Of a stretch of 64,000 bases of DNA, positions 34,534-42,671 are shown in pieces. The position numbers and the translations under genes were made by a program. How positions within the stretch are numbered: the stretch's first letter is position 1; the number at the start of each line of letters is the position of its first letter. The notes under the pieces are model-generated. The model ran no database searches and was not told where the DNA came from. It saw only the letters and a program-made list of their open reading frames with translations. This DNA is from Rubrobacter_A sp965214435 (lineage in GTDB: Bacteria; Actinomycetota; Rubrobacteria; Rubrobacterales; Rubrobacteraceae), in the NCBI GenBank assembly GCA_965214435.1, contig OZ243960.1, forward strand, positions 1,736,001-1,800,000, written 5' to 3'.

Positions 34534-34866
34534 ATGGCGGATTACAGTGAGGAGATAGCCCGGGAGGAGCGCGTGAGCCCCCCGGTCCATCCGGGTGAAG
34601 TGCTAAAGCAGGAGTGGATCGATCCGCTCGGTATGAACGCCAACCAGCTCGCCCGGGCGCTGGCCGTAGATCGGCAGAACGTCTACGAGATAGTAGCCGG
34701 TAAGCGGGCGGTCTCGGCCGAGATGGCTTTGAGGCTCGCCCGGTGGTCCGGGATGCGGGCAGGGTTCTGGCTAGGTCTCCAGGCCGACTACGACCTCCAG
34801 ATGGCCGAGTGGCGGCGCGGGAAGGAAATATCAGAGCGGGTACAGCCCCTTTCGTCGGCCGGATAG
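34534..34866 (+). CDS. higA: HigA-family antitoxin (XRE HTH)
   Basis: A 110-residue protein. VHPGEVLKQEWIDPLGMNANQLARALAVDRQNVYEIVAGKRAVSAEMALRLARWSGMRAGFWLGLQADYDLQMAEW is the full HigA/VapI helix-turn-helix signature, which neutralises HigB and represses the operon. ATG at 34534 follows GAGGATGAG and lies 34 bp after the toxin stop. The toxin-first order is standard for higBA. A longer frame from 34384 would overlap the toxin and is not supported. Confidence 0.92.
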   Translation: MADYSEEIAREERVSPPVHPGEVLKQEWIDPLGMNANQLARALAVDRQNVYEIVAGKRAVSAEMALRLARWSGMRAGFWLGLQADYDLQMAEWRRGKEISERVQPLSSAG

Positions 34867-34893
34867 CCTATACCCGTACCTCCTATGTACCGA

Positions 34894-34956
34894 GACAGCG
34901 GCGCCCGGTTCGTAGCCCAGAAAGCCGGAGTCGTCACCTACTGGAACCGGATATAA
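34894..34956 (+). pseudogene. Direct repeat copy B: displaced 3' end of a diadenylate cyclase gene
   Basis: 63 bp with 56 identical to 34050-34112. It keeps the reading frame and stop, and an ATG at 34885 would even give a 23-codon peptide beginning MYRDSGARF. Similarity ends abruptly at GAC on the left and TAA on the right. Three of the seven differences leave few or no amino-acid changes, so the copy has been under coding pressure in some ancestor. It lies 27 bp after higA, so the toxin-antitoxin module is bracketed by two cyclase tails. Confidence 0.85.
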
Positions 34957-34982
34957 TCTAGAAGCCAGAAGAATATCGGGCG

Positions 34983-35009
34983 TCACCGACGTTCCGGTGA
35001 ACATTTTTC
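34983..35009 (+). terminator. Terminator-like hairpin after higBA
   Basis: TCACCG (34983-34988) and CGGTGA (34995-35000) form a perfect 6-bp stem with a 6-nt loop, followed by ACATTTTTCT. It separates higBA from the sigma-factor operon. Confidence 0.55.
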
Positions 35010-35034
35010 TACCCGGATGCTACTAAGCTAGCAA

Positions 35035-35643
35035 ATGGATGCTACGCACACCTCACAAGTGACCGCCACAAGGACTCCCCGGTTGAAGGACGGACCCGCG
35101 GGCGACGACCGCAAGCTCGTCGCCCGCGTGGCCCGCAAAGACGGTAGGGCGCTGGAAGAACTCTACGCCCGCTTCGGAGACGCCGTGTACCGCTACCTCC
35201 TGACCTTTGTCGCCGACCGGCGGATCGCGGAAGAGGTGCTGCAAGACACGTTCGTGGCGGCCTGGCGTGGAGCTAGTAATTATAAGGGGCGTTCCAGCGT
35301 AAAGACCTGGCTGTTCGGCATCGCCCGCCGCCGGGCTCACGAGGCCCTGCGGCGCCGCGCCCTGCCGGTGGTCTCCGACGACGAGCTTGTGGAACCCGCG
35401 GACCCGGAGCTCGACCCAGCCGACTCCCTCCTGGCCTCCGCCCGCCGGGAGGAGATCGCGGCCCGCGTGGAACGGCTTTCTCCGGCGCACCGGGAGGTCC
35501 TGACGCTGACCTTTTTCCACGGGCTCTCCTACGCGGAGACCGCCGAGGTCGCGGGCGTGCCCATCGGTACCGTCAAGAGCCGACTCGCCAACGCTCGCCG
35601 CGCGCTCAAAGGACTGTTAAAAGACTCGGGGTACGAGAGATGA
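35035..35643 (+). CDS. ECF-type RNA polymerase sigma factor
   Basis: A 202-residue sigma-70 family factor. Region 2 is ALEELYARFGDAVYRYLLTFVADRRIAEEVLQDTFVAAWRGASNYKGRSSVKTWLFGIARRRAHEALRR and region 4 is RLSPAHREVLTLTFFHGLSYAETAEVAGVPIGTVKSRLANARRAL. It overlaps the next gene, an anti-sigma factor, by ATGA. It is expected to direct transcription of this operon and perhaps others; its target promoter motif is not known. Confidence 0.93.
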   Translation: MDATHTSQVTATRTPRLKDGPAGDDRKLVARVARKDGRALEELYARFGDAVYRYLLTFVADRRIAEEVLQDTFVAAWRGASNYKGRSSVKTWLFGIARRRAHEALRRRALPVVSDDELVEPADPELDPADSLLASARREEIAARVERLSPAHREVLTLTFFHGLSYAETAEVAGVPIGTVKSRLANARRALKGLLKDSGYER

Positions 35644-36527
35644 ATGGAAGAGATAACGGTCATGTGAAGGACATCCTCCCGGCCCACGTTGGCGGGACGC
35701 TGACCGAGCGGGAGGACCGGCGTGTACGAAAGCACCTCACGAGCTGCGGGGCTTGCAGGGCTGAGGCGGCTTCCTGGGAGGCGGTATCCGGGGCGGTAGC
35801 TGCTACGTCGGAGTTATCGCCGGCTCCTCCCGACGGGGTTATGACCGGGGTGCGGGCTGAGATAGAGTTGGAGTCACCCGGACGGACTTCCCGGGCTTTC
35901 CGGCCCGCTCTAGCCTGGCAGCTTTTGCGGGGACAGGTGCCGCTGGTGAGAAAGAAGATTTGGGTAGCCTCCGCCGCGACGATGGCGCTGGGCCTGCTCG
36001 TGGCGCTGCTCGCGGCGACCCCGACGGCGGCCGGGCTCACGCTGGCGCTCCTCGCTCCGGCGCTGGCGGCCGTGGGTGTGGCACTACTCTACGGTCCGGA
36101 GAACGATCCCTCGCTGGAGGTGGCGCTCTCGACCCCGACCTCCCCCCGGACCGTGCTCCTCGCTCGCCTGACGCTGGTGTACGGGTACGACCTGATCCTG
36201 GCTCTCGCCGCCAGCGGAGTCCTGGCCGCCTGGCGAGGGTTTGCTTTGTGGTCCCTGATCTCGCTTTGGATAACCCCCATGCTATTTCTGTCCGCGCTGG
36301 CTCTTCTGGTCTCGATCATCGCCGGTCCTTCGATAGCCGTGGTGGCGGCGATGAGTCTCTGGGTAACCAGGCTTATAGCCGGAAACCTGTCCGCTAACGG
36401 CGTCGGTACTGTTGGGGCGGACCTACTACAAAACTTCTGGCAGGCGGATTTGGTACTCCTCTTGCTGGCCGCCACTTTGCTGGTGGTCGCCCTGTCCTAC
36501 GGTCCTCGAATGGAAAGGCTCGCATGA
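35640..36527 (+). CDS. Anti-sigma factor with zinc-finger motif fused to a multi-helix membrane domain
   Basis: A 295-residue protein. The N terminus has HxxxCxxC as H32, C36 and C39 (RKHLTSCGACRAE), the ZAS anti-sigma signature. Residues 100-290 contain about six membrane helices, more than the single helix of ordinary anti-sigmas, and resemble an ABC-2-type permease half (YGPENDPSLEVALSTPTSPRTVLLARL). The ATGA overlaps on both sides show it is co-translated with the sigma factor and the next permease. It probably holds the sigma factor at the membrane and may also be a transporter part. Confidence 0.85.
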   Translation: MNGRDNGHVKDILPAHVGGTLTEREDRRVRKHLTSCGACRAEAASWEAVSGAVAATSELSPAPPDGVMTGVRAEIELESPGRTSRAFRPALAWQLLRGQVPLVRKKIWVASAATMALGLLVALLAATPTAAGLTLALLAPALAAVGVALLYGPENDPSLEVALSTPTSPRTVLLARLTLVYGYDLILALAASGVLAAWRGFALWSLISLWITPMLFLSALALLVSIIAGPSIAVVAAMSLWVTRLIAGNLSANGVGTVGADLLQNFWQADLVLLLLAATLLVVALSYGPRMERLA

Positions 36528-37252
36528 AGGTGATCGGAACTTCCCGTCCGCGGCAGCTATCGCGGTTGCATATTCAGTGGCTTCCCTACGAGGCTCGCCG
36601 CCTCGGACGCTCGGGGCTCGGCCTGCCGGTCCTGGTCGGGCTTCTATTCGCCGTCCTCGCTGCCGCGATGGTCTTCGCCGAGGCGGAAGAGCGCCAGGTG
36701 GCGCGGGTCCTCGTAGCTTACCTGGAGATGGGTCTGCCGCTAGCAGCGGGCCTCGCCGCCGCGACGGTGATCTCCGACGAGCCGGCCGTAGACCTGCAAC
36801 TTGCCCTCTTAACCCGTTACCGGACGACGGTCCTGCGGCGGCTCGGTACGCTCGTCCTGTGGTCGTCGCTACTCGCTCTCGCCTGGAGCACGTTCCTGTC
36901 CTTCTCGGGGTTGTGGAGACTGTGGGTCCCGGAGAACTTCGTTACTGGACAACTGGTCTGGCTGTCGCCGCTCTTGTGGTGTGTGGCGGCCGGGGCGCTA
37001 CTCTCGCTCATCCTGGGCCGGACGGCGGCCGGGGCCATTCTCGGTGGTTTGTGGCTCTTCGAGGGCTTCGTCTACGTACTGTTTATAGCCAAGGAGTGGC
37101 TCCGGTCCGTGTTCCTGTTCGCCACGGTCTACGCGCCGGGAGTTAGGTGGTGGCTGGATAACCGGCTGGCTCTCATCGGGTTCTCGCTCGTGTTCGTGTC
37201 GGTCTTGGTCGTTGTACTGCGGAGTGAGTTCGTTACGAAAGGAGAGTCATGA
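36524..37252 (+). CDS. ABC-2-type transport permease, predicted
   Basis: A 242-residue protein with six hydrophobic segments and a short basic N terminus. A conserved-looking segment EPAVDLQLALLTRYRTTVLRRLGTLVLW resembles the fold between helices 2 and 3 of ABC-2 permeases. It overlaps both neighbours by ATGA. Together with the next gene and the ATPase at 38053 it would form an exporter. The substrate is unknown. Confidence 0.75.
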   Translation: MKVIGTSRPRQLSRLHIQWLPYEARRLGRSGLGLPVLVGLLFAVLAAAMVFAEAEERQVARVLVAYLEMGLPLAAGLAAATVISDEPAVDLQLALLTRYRTTVLRRLGTLVLWSSLLALAWSTFLSFSGLWRLWVPENFVTGQLVWLSPLLWCVAAGALLSLILGRTAAGAILGGLWLFEGFVYVLFIAKEWLRSVFLFATVYAPGVRWWLDNRLALIGFSLVFVSVLVVVLRSEFVTKGES

Positions 37253-38022
37253 AGGATAGCAACCTGTCGGCCGTCTCGGGGGCCGCCCGGTACGAGTTCC
37301 GGATGCAGATCCGGCGCAAGGCCGTGTGGATCACGTTCGCGATCTTCTCCCTGCTGGCCCTTACGGGCATGAGCAACCCATGGGACTTCCCGCCGGCGGC
37401 CCCGCTGGTCGAGGTCGTCGCGAGTTGGTCGGTGGTGGTTCAGGCTTTCATGCCGATAGCCTTCGGCGTCCTGCTGGCCGACCGGCTCCCCCGCGACCGC
37501 CGCACCGGCGTGGGCGAGATGCTGGACACGCTGCCGGCCGCTCCCGGGGGACGGCTAGCCGGCAAGTACCTCGGGAGCGTGGCCGCCACCTTGATACCGC
37601 TCTTTCTGGTCTACGCGGCGGGTATCGCCTACGTAGTGGCCGACCGCGGGGAACCTGGGGCCATACTCCTGGCTCTCGCGACCTTTGCCGCGATAAACCT
37701 GCCGGGCCTCCTGTTCGTGGGAGCCTTCTCCGTCTCGGTCCCGGCGGTAATGTGGGTTCCGCTGTACCAGTTCCTGTTCATCGGCTACTGGTTCTGGGGT
37801 AACCTGCTAAGCCCGGACTTCGGCATTCCAACCCTGAGTAACACATGTCTCACACCGGTCGGGGACTACATGGCGAGTGGTTTCTTTGGCGTCACGGGGT
37901 TCTGGGCCGAGAACGCCGCGGCCTGGGAAGGGGCGGTGAGCATCGGGCTGCTGCTCGCCCTCGGTGCGCTGGCGCTGTACGTGGCCCACCGCTGCCTGCT
38001 CTGGCAGCAGGCTCGCAGGTAA
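37249..38022 (+). CDS. ABC-2-type transport permease
   Basis: A 257-residue protein with six membrane helices. It starts YEFRMQIRRKAVWITFAIFSLLAL, and RRTGVGEMLDTLPAAPGGRLAGKYLGSVAATLIPL is the typical cytoplasmic loop of ABC-2 permeases. It is co-translated with the upstream permease (ATGA) and lies 30 bp before the ATPase. Confidence 0.8.
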   Translation: MKDSNLSAVSGAARYEFRMQIRRKAVWITFAIFSLLALTGMSNPWDFPPAAPLVEVVASWSVVVQAFMPIAFGVLLADRLPRDRRTGVGEMLDTLPAAPGGRLAGKYLGSVAATLIPLFLVYAAGIAYVVADRGEPGAILLALATFAAINLPGLLFVGAFSVSVPAVMWVPLYQFLFIGYWFWGNLLSPDFGIPTLSNTCLTPVGDYMASGFFGVTGFWAENAAAWEGAVSIGLLLALGALALYVAHRCLLWQQARR

Positions 38023-38052
38023 CCACCGGTTCGTGAAAGGAAGGAGATAAAA

Positions 38053-38937
38053 GTGGAAGTCTCCATACAGGGTTTGACAAAGGTGTACGGCGGCCGGGTA
38101 AGGGCGCTTGACAGGGTGGACCTTGAGGTCCCGACCGGGATGTTCGGTCTGCTCGGGCCGAACGGCGCTGGAAAGACCACCCTGATGCGGACGCTGGCGG
38201 GTATCCTCCGGCCCACGACCGGAACCGTGCGGGCCGGGGACCACGACCTCTCCACGGAGGCGGGCCGGACGGCTCTGAAACGCACCCTCGGCTACCTGCC
38301 GCAGGAGTTAGGGCTCTACCCGGACCTCAAGGCGTGGGAGTTTCTGGACTACGTCGGCATCCTCAAGGGCCTCGAAGACAAGAAAGTCCGCCGGCAGCGG
38401 GTCGAGGAGTTGCTGGAGACGGTTGGTCTCGGAGATGTCGCCGGACGCAAGCTAAAGGGTTTCTCGGGGGGTATGAAGCGGCGGGTCGGTATAGCGCAGG
38501 CGTTACTGAATGACCCCCGGTTGCTGATCGTGGACGAGCCGACCGCCGGGCTCGACCCCGAGGAGCGCATCCGCTTCCGGAACCTGCTCTCCGGGCTGGC
38601 CGGAGATCGGACGGTGCTGCTCTCCACCCACATAGTCGAGGACGTGGCCCAGACCAGCCGCAACCTCGCGGTCCTTTCGGGGGGACGTGTAATCTTCAGT
38701 GGTACGTCTGGAGGTTTGATCGAGGCCGCGAAAGGCCGGGTGTGGACGGTCGAGACCGGCGGCCCGCAGCCAGAGGGTGACCTTACGGTAGTCTCAACAC
38801 TACACCTCGGTAACGCCGTCCGCTACCGGGTCGTCGGAGAACCAGCTACCGCTCTAAATGCAAGTCCCGCGGAGCCGAGCCTGGAAGATGGCTACGTCTG
38901 GCTGATGCGCGAGAGCCGGACGGCTAAAGCGGCTTGA
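38053..38937 (+). CDS. ABC transporter ATP-binding protein
   Basis: A 294-residue ATPase with Walker A GPNGAGKTT, signature FSGGMKRRVGIAQAL, Walker B LLIVDEPTAGLDP and switch His in STHIVED. The fold matches the CcmA/drug-export type. GTG at 38053 follows AAGGAG by seven bases. It ends the sigma/anti-sigma/exporter operon, so transcription of the exporter is expected to be controlled by the operon's own sigma pair. The substrate is unknown; lantibiotic or antibiotic self-protection and envelope stress are possibilities. Confidence 0.93.
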   Translation: MEVSIQGLTKVYGGRVRALDRVDLEVPTGMFGLLGPNGAGKTTLMRTLAGILRPTTGTVRAGDHDLSTEAGRTALKRTLGYLPQELGLYPDLKAWEFLDYVGILKGLEDKKVRRQRVEELLETVGLGDVAGRKLKGFSGGMKRRVGIAQALLNDPRLLIVDEPTAGLDPEERIRFRNLLSGLAGDRTVLLSTHIVEDVAQTSRNLAVLSGGRVIFSGTSGGLIEAAKGRVWTVETGGPQPEGDLTVVSTLHLGNAVRYRVVGEPATALNASPAEPSLEDGYVWLMRESRTAKAA

Positions 38938-38958
38938 GCAGCCGCCTCGGTCGGACCT

Positions 38959-39939
38959 TTAAACGTTGCTGATTTCGGTGGATTGCGGCTTCGGCCGCCG
39001 GTGCGGGCGTTTGCGGTACTCGACGGTGAGGTAAGACCCGATCACCAACAGGGCGGCGAGAGCCTGGGCGAGGAGGCCTTCGACGTTGGGGAAGACCGCG
39101 AACCACATGCCGAGCCACCCGGGTATCGGCAGGTCCAGGGCGGTGGTCGGGATCCAACCGGCAAGCTGCATTTCCTGAACCTGCTCGCCGACCATGAGGA
39201 TTAACACCACGCCCAGCAGCACCCCCGTGGCGATGAGCATCTTCTTGTACGGGATGTGCTTGTGCGCTACAAAGGTCAGGACCGCGACGATGCCCGTTAG
39301 AAACAACCCGATGGCCGCCCCTTCGAGCACGGGAAAGGCCCCGACTTTGAGCCGCAGACTTTGCAGGAACAGCACTATCTCGAAACCTTCGCGGTAGATG
39401 GCTGTAAAGCCGAGGAGCGCGAGGCCGAAGAAGATGCCTTTTTTCGGCCCGTCCGAGAGGATCCGCTTCCGCCGGCGGTGATGCAAGCCGATCCAACCGG
39501 TCCAGTACACCTTGTGGAAAAACCAGTTCATCACCACCAGCAGCACGACTATCGCCAACAGCCCGGTAGCCGCCTGCACGTCGAGGGCCGGCGCGTTTAT
39601 CGCGGAGATCACCGCCACCACCACGAACCACGTTACTATCGACGCCAGAAAACCAGCCCCGGAACCCGCCGCGACCGGCCGCCAGTAAGACCGGTTGCTG
39701 CGCACCAGTCCGGCCGTAATAGCCGCCAGCACGAGAATAGCCTCAAGCCCCTCGCGAAAAACGAGTATCCCGCTGTTCAGTACCGCCGCGGCGGGTGTCA
39801 ACCCCTCGGCCGTCGGGTCCGGAGTGCCGCCGGAGGTCAGCGCCTGCCAGACCATTACGACAAGCACGAGTCCAGCCGCCAGAGTTAAACCTATAATCCA
39901 CGGGCTTGTAACCCTCCGCCAGCTAACCCTTTGCAGCAT
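38959..39939 (-). CDS. FTR1-family iron permease
   Basis: A membrane permease of about 326 residues and seven helices. Two REGLE-type motifs (FREGLEAILVL and YREGFEIVLFL) are the iron-binding sites of the FTR1/EfeU family, which imports ferric or oxidised ferrous iron. ATG at 39939 follows AAGGAG; an upstream start at 39966 is less likely. A Fur-like box lies about 50 bp upstream. No EfeO or EfeB partner is adjacent, so it may act alone or with genes elsewhere. It is convergent with the exporter ATPase. Confidence 0.9.
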   Translation of the reverse strand: MLQRVSWRRVTSPWIIGLTLAAGLVLVVMVWQALTSGGTPDPTAEGLTPAAAVLNSGILVFREGLEAILVLAAITAGLVRSNRSYWRPVAAGSGAGFLASIVTWFVVVAVISAINAPALDVQAATGLLAIVVLLVVMNWFFHKVYWTGWIGLHHRRRKRILSDGPKKGIFFGLALLGFTAIYREGFEIVLFLQSLRLKVGAFPVLEGAAIGLFLTGIVAVLTFVAHKHIPYKKMLIATGVLLGVVLILMVGEQVQEMQLAGWIPTTALDLPIPGWLGMWFAVFPNVEGLLAQALAALLVIGSYLTVEYRKRPHRRPKPQSTEISNV

Positions 39940-40243
39940 AAACTCTCCTTGCTCCCGACCCGCCACCTCTACGCTTCTGGTTGCTGATGAAAACCATTCT
40001 CATTAAGGGAGAGTGTGAGGCCGGTTGGGTCTTACGTCAAGGCGTTAATTTGGGAAGAGTGATCCGGATCAAATACCCGGACCAGGAATCGCTAACACCG
40101 GGTTACCGGAAAGGTCTCAGATTAGCCGGCTCCCGGAACACCGCGGAAAGCCCTCGGACGTTGCACCAGACCGGAATTGTGCCAGAGGATGTAGAATTAG
40201 CTACACAACAAGATGTAGAATGGTCGGGGTTTGAGTGATAAGC
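39940..40243. other. Intergenic region before the response regulator: Fur-like box, no confident gene
   Basis: The frame 39981-40238 (85 codons) lacks a ribosome-binding site, has no recognisable domain and runs through the Fur-like box. A 10-bp direct repeat GATGTAGAAT occurs at 40189 and 40211. I see no supported gene here. Confidence 0.5.
39988..40002. promoter_or_regulatory. Fur-like box of the iron permease
   Basis: TGAAAAC, C, ATTCTCA is a 7-1-7 arrangement with five of seven symmetrical positions, close to the Fur consensus arm TGATAAT/ATTATCA. It is 49 bp upstream of the FTR1 start codon, a usual repressor position. An iron-repressed permease would fit. Confidence 0.5.
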
Positions 40244-40345
40244 ATGAAACTGTTCTGTGGTTGTCGGCCTGATTCCCACGCTGTTCGAGAAGAAATTGGT
40301 GAGCTTTTGGGGGCGCCCGTTAGTATACAGATCAGGAGAGGATAG
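40244..40345 (+). CDS. Possible 33-residue leader ORF before the response regulator
   Basis: ATG 40244 opens 33 codons ending TAG at 40343-40345, and the final G is the first base of the regulator's GTG start. Such a stop-start overlap suggests translational coupling. The peptide starts MKLFCGCRPDSHAVREE. The upstream ribosome-binding site is poor, so this is tentative. Confidence 0.35.
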   Translation: MKLFCGCRPDSHAVREEIGELLGAPVSIQIRRG

Positions 40346-41013
40346 TGGAGAGTCCTCCGATAAGGGTGTTGCTGGCTGACGATCACACCATGTTCCGTGA
40401 GGGACTGGCGGGGCTTCTGGCTTCTTACGGAGGCCTGGAGGTGGTCGCCGAGGTCCCGAACGATGAGCAGGCGATGGACCTTACCCGCTATTACAAGCCG
40501 GACGTGGTCATCATGCAGGTGCAGGTGCCCTTTGAGAGGTCAAGAGAAGCTATAGACCAGATACGTCGGATGACGCCCCAGCCCAAGGTAATCATCGTGA
40601 CCATGTTCGAGAACCCGAGCACCATGCGCGAGTTGTTCCGGATGGGGGTAAGCGCCTACGTGCTAAAAAGCGCTTCCTCAAGACACCTGATCGGCGCGGT
40701 ACGCGCCGCGGTGTTCGACCCGCAGGCGACTAACGTGGTAGTGGGGATGCCCCAAGAAGCACTTGAAGAGGCGAAAGAAGGTTCCGGCGGGGTGCTCACC
40801 GCCCGCCAGTTGGAAATCCTGCTTCTGGCTTCCCGAGGCATGAGCAACCGCCAGATAGCCAACAGCCTCCACCTGTCCGATGGCACCGTCAAACGCCATT
40901 TAGCTGATACTTACAAGAGAATGAACGTCGGCTCCAGGAGCGAAGCCGCGAGGAAAGCCCTCCAGGAAGAGTGGATCACCATCTCCGACGTTACCCAGGA
41001 GGGCAAGGGGTGA
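40345..41013 (+). CDS. NarL/LuxR-type response regulator lacking the phosphoacceptor Asp
   Basis: A 222-residue regulator. The receiver domain has the acidic pair D12-D13 (LLADDH), the switch Thr (VIIVTMF) and the Lys (VLKSASS), but the residue that should be phosphorylated is Gln58 (PDVVIMQVQVP). The LuxR-type HTH LTARQLEILLLASRGMSNRQIANSLHLSDGTVKRHLADTYKRMNV is intact. Without the Asp, control is probably phosphorylation-independent, through protein or ligand binding. GTG at 40345 follows AGGAGAGG. No histidine kinase is nearby. Confidence 0.9.
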   Translation: MESPPIRVLLADDHTMFREGLAGLLASYGGLEVVAEVPNDEQAMDLTRYYKPDVVIMQVQVPFERSREAIDQIRRMTPQPKVIIVTMFENPSTMRELFRMGVSAYVLKSASSRHLIGAVRAAVFDPQATNVVVGMPQEALEEAKEGSGGVLTARQLEILLLASRGMSNRQIANSLHLSDGTVKRHLADTYKRMNVGSRSEAARKALQEEWITISDVTQEGKG

Positions 41014-41403
41014 GGAGAAGTCCGGCTAGAGTCCGAAGACACACGGGAGTGCGTAGATGCCAGGAGGCTTCTTCCTCATAGCTTTTCATGCGGGTGGGTC
41101 TTTCAGTGTGTACTCTTACACATACTTAGACACATTTCTAATGAAAACGGCTTCCTCTGCTTGTTGGGACCGTCGTAGCCAACTCTAAATTTACTACACT
41201 GCATGTACGCGTGCGCATTGTTAGCAGCAGAGTCCACGGGCGAGCGACGAGTTTCCCAGGGCTGTTCTAGCCACATCTCTCACAGGAAAGGCGATGATGC
41301 CGAACAATACGATGACAACGCCGATAAGGCGAGGCCAACCAGGTTACAGGCTCATAGTAATAGGTGGCCGGGCGTGATCCGTGACCGCGCTGGACGCGCT
41401 ACA
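41014..41403. other. Intergenic region upstream of the PHA-synthase-like gene with an inverted repeat
   Basis: 390 bp with mixed composition. TGTGTA-CTCT-TACACA (41107-41122) is a perfect 6-bp inverted repeat with a 4-bp spacer and could be a site for the neighbouring LuxR-type regulator. The open frame from 41203 into the next gene has no homology-like features and is not accepted as coding. No other gene is seen. Confidence 0.5.
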
Positions 41404-42624
41404 GTGAAGCTCGCCCATGAGGCGGAGCGCCTTTTAAGCGGGTTCGGCTTTGGACCGTTCGAGATCAACGACTACGACGATCCGGTGACGATACGGGCCA
41501 GAAAGTACGCCACGGGTACCCACATACTCCTTAAAGAGATCAGAGTCGAGACGGGGACCACGCCCAGAGAAGTAGTCTGGAGCAGGGGCAAGGCCAGTCT
41601 CTACCGCTACCGGCGTCCGGAGGAGACTGCCGGACAGGGCACAGAGCACCGGCACCCCGTACCCATACTCCTGATCTACGGTTTCGTGCTAAAGCCCTAC
41701 GTATTCGACCTGGTGTCTGGAAACAGCCTGGTCGAGTACCTGACCGGAGAAGGCTTCGACGTATACCTGCTGGACTTCGGTATCTCCGATGCCCGGGACG
41801 CGAGGTTGTCGCTAGAGGACTTCGTTCTAGACTACATGCACGGCGCGGTCCGGAAGATCCTACAGATCTCGGAGGTTTCGGGCACTGAAGGGGTCAGCCT
41901 CTTCGGACAGTCTCAAGGCGGCACGCTGTGCGCCATGTACGCTGCCCTGTTCCCGGAGAACCTCAAGAACCTCGTCCTGCTCTCCGCGCCCACGGAGTTC
42001 GCTCCGCGCAAGCCGGGACCACTCGGGATGTGGACATACGCGAGCCGCAACAGCGGGGTGCTCTTCGATCCGGCCGTAGTACCGCTCTTTTTGGGGAACC
42101 TGCCGACGGACTTCGCCAGCCAGGTCATAGACGCAGCGTCCTGCACGCAGGCTACGGCTTTTGGCGCTACCATACGGCCCTTCGGGCTCTTTGGTTGTAG
42201 ATCCGGTATCTACGACTCGGCTTTGCGGGAGATTCGGGCGCGGGCTGCGAGGGATGTATCCCTGCGCTCGTGGCTGGCGGCGAGCAAGTGGGTAGATGAC
42301 GCCGCACCCTTCCCGGGTGAGACCTTGCGAAGGTGGGTCAAGGACTTCTACCAGGGCGACAAGCTCGTCAAGGGAGAGGTGGAGCTGCGCGGACGCCGGG
42401 TGCACCTCTCGAACATCGAATGCTCCGTGCTAAACGTCTCGGGCAAGTGGGACTACGTCGTCCCGCCCTCCCAGACAAAGGCTACGACCAACCTCGCCCG
42501 CAGCACGGACAAGGCGTCTGTGTCTCTGAACGCCGGGCATGTGGGCATGTTCGTCGGGCCGGCCGCCAGTGAAAGCCTTCAGCCTCTCCTGTACGACTGG
42601 CTCGCGCCCCGCTCGCGCCGGTAG
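41404..42624 (+). CDS. phaC: PHA-synthase-like alpha/beta hydrolase with Ser nucleophile
   Basis: A protein of about 406 residues with the class III/PhaC-type fold. The nucleophile elbow LFGQSQGGTLCAMY places Ser170 where PHA synthases have Cys (GxCxGG). Asp350 (SGKWDYVVPPSQTK) and His379 (LNAGHVGMFVG) complete the triad, with an Asp-to-His spacing of 29 as in class III PhaC. PhaC polymerises 3-hydroxyacyl-CoA; Ser-containing variants may be depolymerase- or esterase-like. GTG at 41404 is chosen because the first 67 residues of the longer frame look non-coding. A methyltransferase follows 47 bp downstream. Confidence 0.8.
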   Translation: MKLAHEAERLLSGFGFGPFEINDYDDPVTIRARKYATGTHILLKEIRVETGTTPREVVWSRGKASLYRYRRPEETAGQGTEHRHPVPILLIYGFVLKPYVFDLVSGNSLVEYLTGEGFDVYLLDFGISDARDARLSLEDFVLDYMHGAVRKILQISEVSGTEGVSLFGQSQGGTLCAMYAALFPENLKNLVLLSAPTEFAPRKPGPLGMWTYASRNSGVLFDPAVVPLFLGNLPTDFASQVIDAASCTQATAFGATIRPFGLFGCRSGIYDSALREIRARAARDVSLRSWLAASKWVDDAAPFPGETLRRWVKDFYQGDKLVKGEVELRGRRVHLSNIECSVLNVSGKWDYVVPPSQTKATTNLARSTDKASVSLNAGHVGMFVGPAASESLQPLLYDWLAPRSRR

Positions 42625-42671
42625 ATTTGGTTCGGGAGAGCAGGGAGAAGACCGCGACAGGAGGGTGAGCT

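Noticed and set aside
41203..41403. N-terminal extension of the PHA-synthase-like frame
   Set aside because: 67 residues with no family features; the recognised domain starts at GTG 41404, close to the expected start.
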